Positions 6,073-7,992 of a DNA stretch of 7,992 bases are shown one piece after another (position 1 is the first letter of the stretch; the number at the start of each line of letters is the position of its first letter). Under the pieces are notes generated by a model. That model searched no databases. It was not told the origin of the DNA and saw only the letters and a list, made by a program, of their open reading frames with translations. Both the position numbers and the translations under genes were made by a program. The DNA comes from Clostridiales bacterium (GTDB lineage Bacteria > Bacillota > Clostridia > Oscillospirales > Acutalibacteraceae), in assembly GCA_019417145.1 (NCBI GenBank), contig DXVY01000068.1:1-7992 (forward strand). Reading direction: 5' to 3'.

Positions 6073-7738
6073 AGACGCCTCCGTTCTCTGCATTGAGCCT
6101 TCGCACATCGTCGCAGGTCACGGCAAGGTCGTATACGCCCCGAGAGATGCGGCTGGCAGCAGTGGTATAAAAATAATTTTCGGAAAAAAAGGCGGCCGGC
6201 GTATCCAGTCCAACGGCCTCGCCGTCAAAAAGCAGCGCGCAGCGATCGGCCGTTTCGGCTGCAAACTCCACATCGTGGGTAACCAGAATGAGGGTTTTTC
6301 CCTGTGCCCGTAGCCCCCTAAAAATACGGCGCAGTTCCTCCTTGCCGCCCGGATCGATCCCCTTGGTGGGCTCGTCCAGCAAAAGGATAGAGGGCTGCAA
6401 AAGCAGCAGCTTGACAAGGGCGGCCTTTTGTTGCTCGCCGCCGCTCAGGTCATAGGGGTGCCGGCTGCGCAGAGGTTTCAGTCCCATTCTTTTGCAAAGG
6501 CCGTCTATCTCCCTTTCAAGGGCGTCTCCGGAAAGGCCCATGAGACGGCCTGTTTCGGCAAATTCGTCTCCAAGGGTGGTGTGTACGAAAACGGTTTGGG
6601 GATTTTGCGGCAGGCTGGCCAGCAGCCGGCGGTACAGAGATGCCCCTTTGTACTTCTCTATCGCCTTTCCCTTCACCCATATCCTTCCACGATAGGGCCG
6701 CCGCAGGCCGGCCAACAGGGAGAGGAGGGTTGACTTGCCCGCCCCGTTGTCCCCCAGAAGGGCAAAGATTTCGCCTTCTCTAATTTGCAGCTCCAGTCCC
6801 CGCAGAATATCGGCGCCGTCCTTTTGGTACCGGAACCACACATCCCGCAGCTCAACGGCCGGCCGACCGGGCACAGACGTCTTTGACGGCGGGCGGCAAC
6901 AAACCGGATTGTCAAATTTTCGCCGCAGCAAAGCGCGCGCTTCCTCTGTGTCGAGGGGCGGCTTTTCCACGCCCTTGAGACCCGCGAATATACGTACGGC
7001 GCTGGGAAGGCCGGGCAGAAGCAGGGGGCATGCATCGGGAATCCGGGCCGCCGCGCTGGCGGGATCGGTATGCATGCACAGCCGCCCGCCATCCAGTACC
7101 GCGACCCGATCCACTGCCGGAAAGACATCTTCCAACCTGTGTTCGGTCATAAGGACGGTGACGCCCAGCTCCCGGTTGATTTTTTTAACAATGGAAAGGA
7201 AGCCGGCCGCGGCAATGGGATCCAATTGGGAGGTCGGCTCGTCCAACAGCAGCAGCTCCGGCCGCATGACCATGACCGCGGCAAGATTGAGCAGCTGCTT
7301 TTGCCCTCCGGACAGGTCGGCCGTGTCGCGGCGGAACCAGTCGGATATGCCAAAGAAGCTTGCCATTTCTCCGATCCTGCGCTTCATGGCCGAAGGCGGA
7401 AGCCCCAGATTTTCCAGTCCAAACGCCAGCTCGTGCCAGACCTTATCGGTGACAATCTGCGTCTCCGGATTCTGCATGACAAAGCCGATCTTTTCCGCCT
7501 GTTCCCTGGCTGAAAGGGTATCTAGAGGGCGGTCCTTCCAAAATATCCTGCCTTCCTTGCGGCCGCCGGGGGAAAGCTTGGCCTTGAGAAGCCGCAGCAG
7601 CGTGGTTTTTCCGCAGCCGGAGGGACCGCAAAGCAGGGTAAACGTCCCCTTTTCCAGAGAGAGAGAAAGGTGACGCAGCGCAGGCGCCTGCATATCCGGA
7701 TAGGTAAAGCTCAGATCTTCGATTGTAATATGCGCCAA
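6065..7738 (-). CDS. ECF transporter double ATPase (two ABC domains fused)
   Basis: Powers substrate uptake by ATP hydrolysis on the cytoplasmic face of the ECF complex. The 557 residues contain two complete ABC domains, equivalent to EcfA1 and EcfA2 fused, so one chain can supply both sites. Domain 1: Walker A GPSGCGKT (38-45), Q-loop Q89 in MQNPETQ, signature LSGGQKQ (142-148), Walker B LLLLDEP (162-168, E167), switch H200. Domain 2: Walker A GDNGAGKS (329-336), Q378 in PQNPQ, signature LSGGEQQ (431-437), Walker B ILLLDEP (451-457, E456), H488. All key residues are present, so both sites look active. I chose the TTG at 7738 because MAHITIEDLSFTYPD is a normal ABC N-terminus and a purine-rich GGGAGGGAG lies upstream. 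An ATG at 7792 would add 18 residues matching nothing. The start overlaps ecfT by 28 nt and the stop overlaps the S-component gene by 8 nt. Confidence 0.93.
   Translation of the reverse strand: MAHITIEDLSFTYPDMQAPALRHLSLSLEKGTFTLLCGPSGCGKTTLLRLLKAKLSPGGRKEGRIFWKDRPLDTLSAREQAEKIGFVMQNPETQIVTDKVWHELAFGLENLGLPPSAMKRRIGEMASFFGISDWFRRDTADLSGGQKQLLNLAAVMVMRPELLLLDEPTSQLDPIAAAGFLSIVKKINRELGVTVLMTEHRLEDVFPAVDRVAVLDGGRLCMHTDPASAAARIPDACPLLLPGLPSAVRIFAGLKGVEKPPLDTEEARALLRRKFDNPVCCRPPSKTSVPGRPAVELRDVWFRYQKDGADILRGLELQIREGEIFALLGDNGAGKSTLLSLLAGLRRPYRGRIWVKGKAIEKYKGASLYRRLLASLPQNPQTVFVHTTLGDEFAETGRLMGLSGDALEREIDGLCKRMGLKPLRSRHPYDLSGGEQQKAALVKLLLLQPSILLLDEPTKGIDPGGKEELRRIFRGLRAQGKTLILVTHDVEFAAETADRCALLFDGEAVGLDTPAAFFSENYFYTTAASRISRGVYDLAVTCDDVRRLNAENGGVYA
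6078..6082 (-). promoter_or_regulatory. Ribosome binding site of the S-component gene
   Basis: On the minus strand GGAGG stands five bases before the ATG at 6072, inside the end of the ATPase gene. This selects that start over in-frame ATGs further upstream and fits translational coupling with the ATPase. Confidence 0.8.
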
Positions 7739-7992
7739 TGGATTCTCTCCCTCCCTTCCAAAATACAGGGGCAAAAGAAAAACAGCAGCCACAGCAGATA
7801 CAAAATATGGATCCGGACCGAGGGCGCCGGCCAGACCAGCGAGGGGAAATAGGTGATGGCGGCAGTCGACCGCACGAGGGCGACGACGCCCCCCAAAAGG
7901 CCCAATGCAGATATGGACAGCAGAAGGATGTCCCGGCTCCTCGCCCGGCGGCGGGAGAAGCGGGATCCGCCGGCCAGACCGTATCCCCTGGC
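7711..7992 (-). CDS. ecfT: ECF transporter transmembrane subunit EcfT (C-terminal part only)
   Basis: The scaffold membrane protein of an ECF importer, linking the ATPases to the S component. Only the last 93 residues lie in the window; the start is beyond the right edge. The fragment opens with ARGYGL, the Ala-Arg-Gly motif of the second EcfT coupling helix, which contacts the ATPase. A basic stretch (FSRRRARSR, 12-20) and a helix (about 21-40) follow, then a loop and a last hydrophobic helix (about 62-79). The tail HWRILQSKI ends at TGA 7711-7713 and resembles other EcfT C-termini as I recall them. The gene overlaps the ATPase start by 28 nt, as expected for subunits made in step. No operon promoter is visible because it lies outside the window. 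Confidence 0.85.
   Translation of the reverse strand, partial: ARGYGLAGGSRFSRRRARSRDILLLSISALGLLGGVVALVRSTAAITYFPSLVWPAPSVRIHILYLLWLLFFFCPCILEGRERIHWRILQSKI
7747..7755 (-). promoter_or_regulatory. Ribosome binding site supporting the TTG start of the ATPase
   Basis: The minus strand reads GGGAGGGAG here, eight bases before TTG at 7738 and inside the end of ecfT. It supports the TTG start over the upstream ATG at 7792, which lies before this site. Confidence 0.7.

Noticed and set aside
6073..6108. Upstream start for the S component at 6108
   Set aside because: It would add 12 hydrophilic residues and a 44-nt overlap, whereas ATG at 6072 has a GGAGG and a short overlap with the ATPase stop.
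6735..7673. 312-codon plus-strand open frame opposite the ATPase
   Set aside because: The Ser/Arg-rich translation is typical of the complement of a GC-rich gene, while the minus strand carries two full sets of ABC motifs.
1..7992. CRISPR array, insertion sequence, prophage or defence island
   Set aside because: No regularly spaced repeats, transposase, integrase or terminal inverted repeats were seen, and all clear genes are housekeeping or nutrient transport.

Overview
The window looks like a chromosomal housekeeping segment from a GC-rich member of the Firmicutes (Clostridia, probably an Oscillospiraceae- or Christensenellales-like lineage). The evidence is the dnaE-pfkA gene order, the Firmicute-type ECF vitamin-transporter module, strong purine-rich ribosome binding sites and a tRNA gene that encodes its CCA end. 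The lineage is an inference from gene order and protein style, not from a database search.

Left half, plus strand: a probable tail of an unidentified gene (1-50), then dnaE (72-3605, DNA polymerase III alpha subunit with an apparently complete PHP metal site and an internal clamp-binding motif). A 168-bp gap follows, holding a perfect 8-bp dyad and one good sigma-70-type promoter, with a possible second one. Then comes pfkA (3774-4742, ATP-type 6-phosphofructokinase) and its hairpin terminator.

Middle: a strong promoter drives a single tRNA-Gly(CCC) gene (4872-4945), followed by a terminator (4971-5003) and a second, very clean terminator (5055-5090) with no gene of its own. From 5091 to 5361 I find no supportable gene. 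This stretch holds a tandem 11-bp repeat, a long GC-rich hairpin and a short duplication that includes the 3' end of the neighbouring transporter gene.

Right half, minus strand: an overlapping three-gene ECF transporter operon transcribed toward the middle. It consists of ecfT (C-terminal 93 residues only, cut by the window edge), a double ATPase fusing both ECF nucleotide-binding subunits in one chain (6065-7738, TTG start), and a substrate-binding S component (5362-6072) with two extra N-terminal membrane helices. The 28-nt and 8-nt overlaps suggest translational coupling. Together the genes encode a dedicated (group I-type) ECF importer for an unidentified micronutrient.

I see no mobile element, CRISPR array, phage gene or defence gene. 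Nothing clearly amounts to an undescribed system. The most worthwhile leads are the extended S component with unknown substrate, the dyad and duplicated -10 motif upstream of pfkA, the complete PHP site in DnaE, and the orphan terminator and hairpins between the convergent units.
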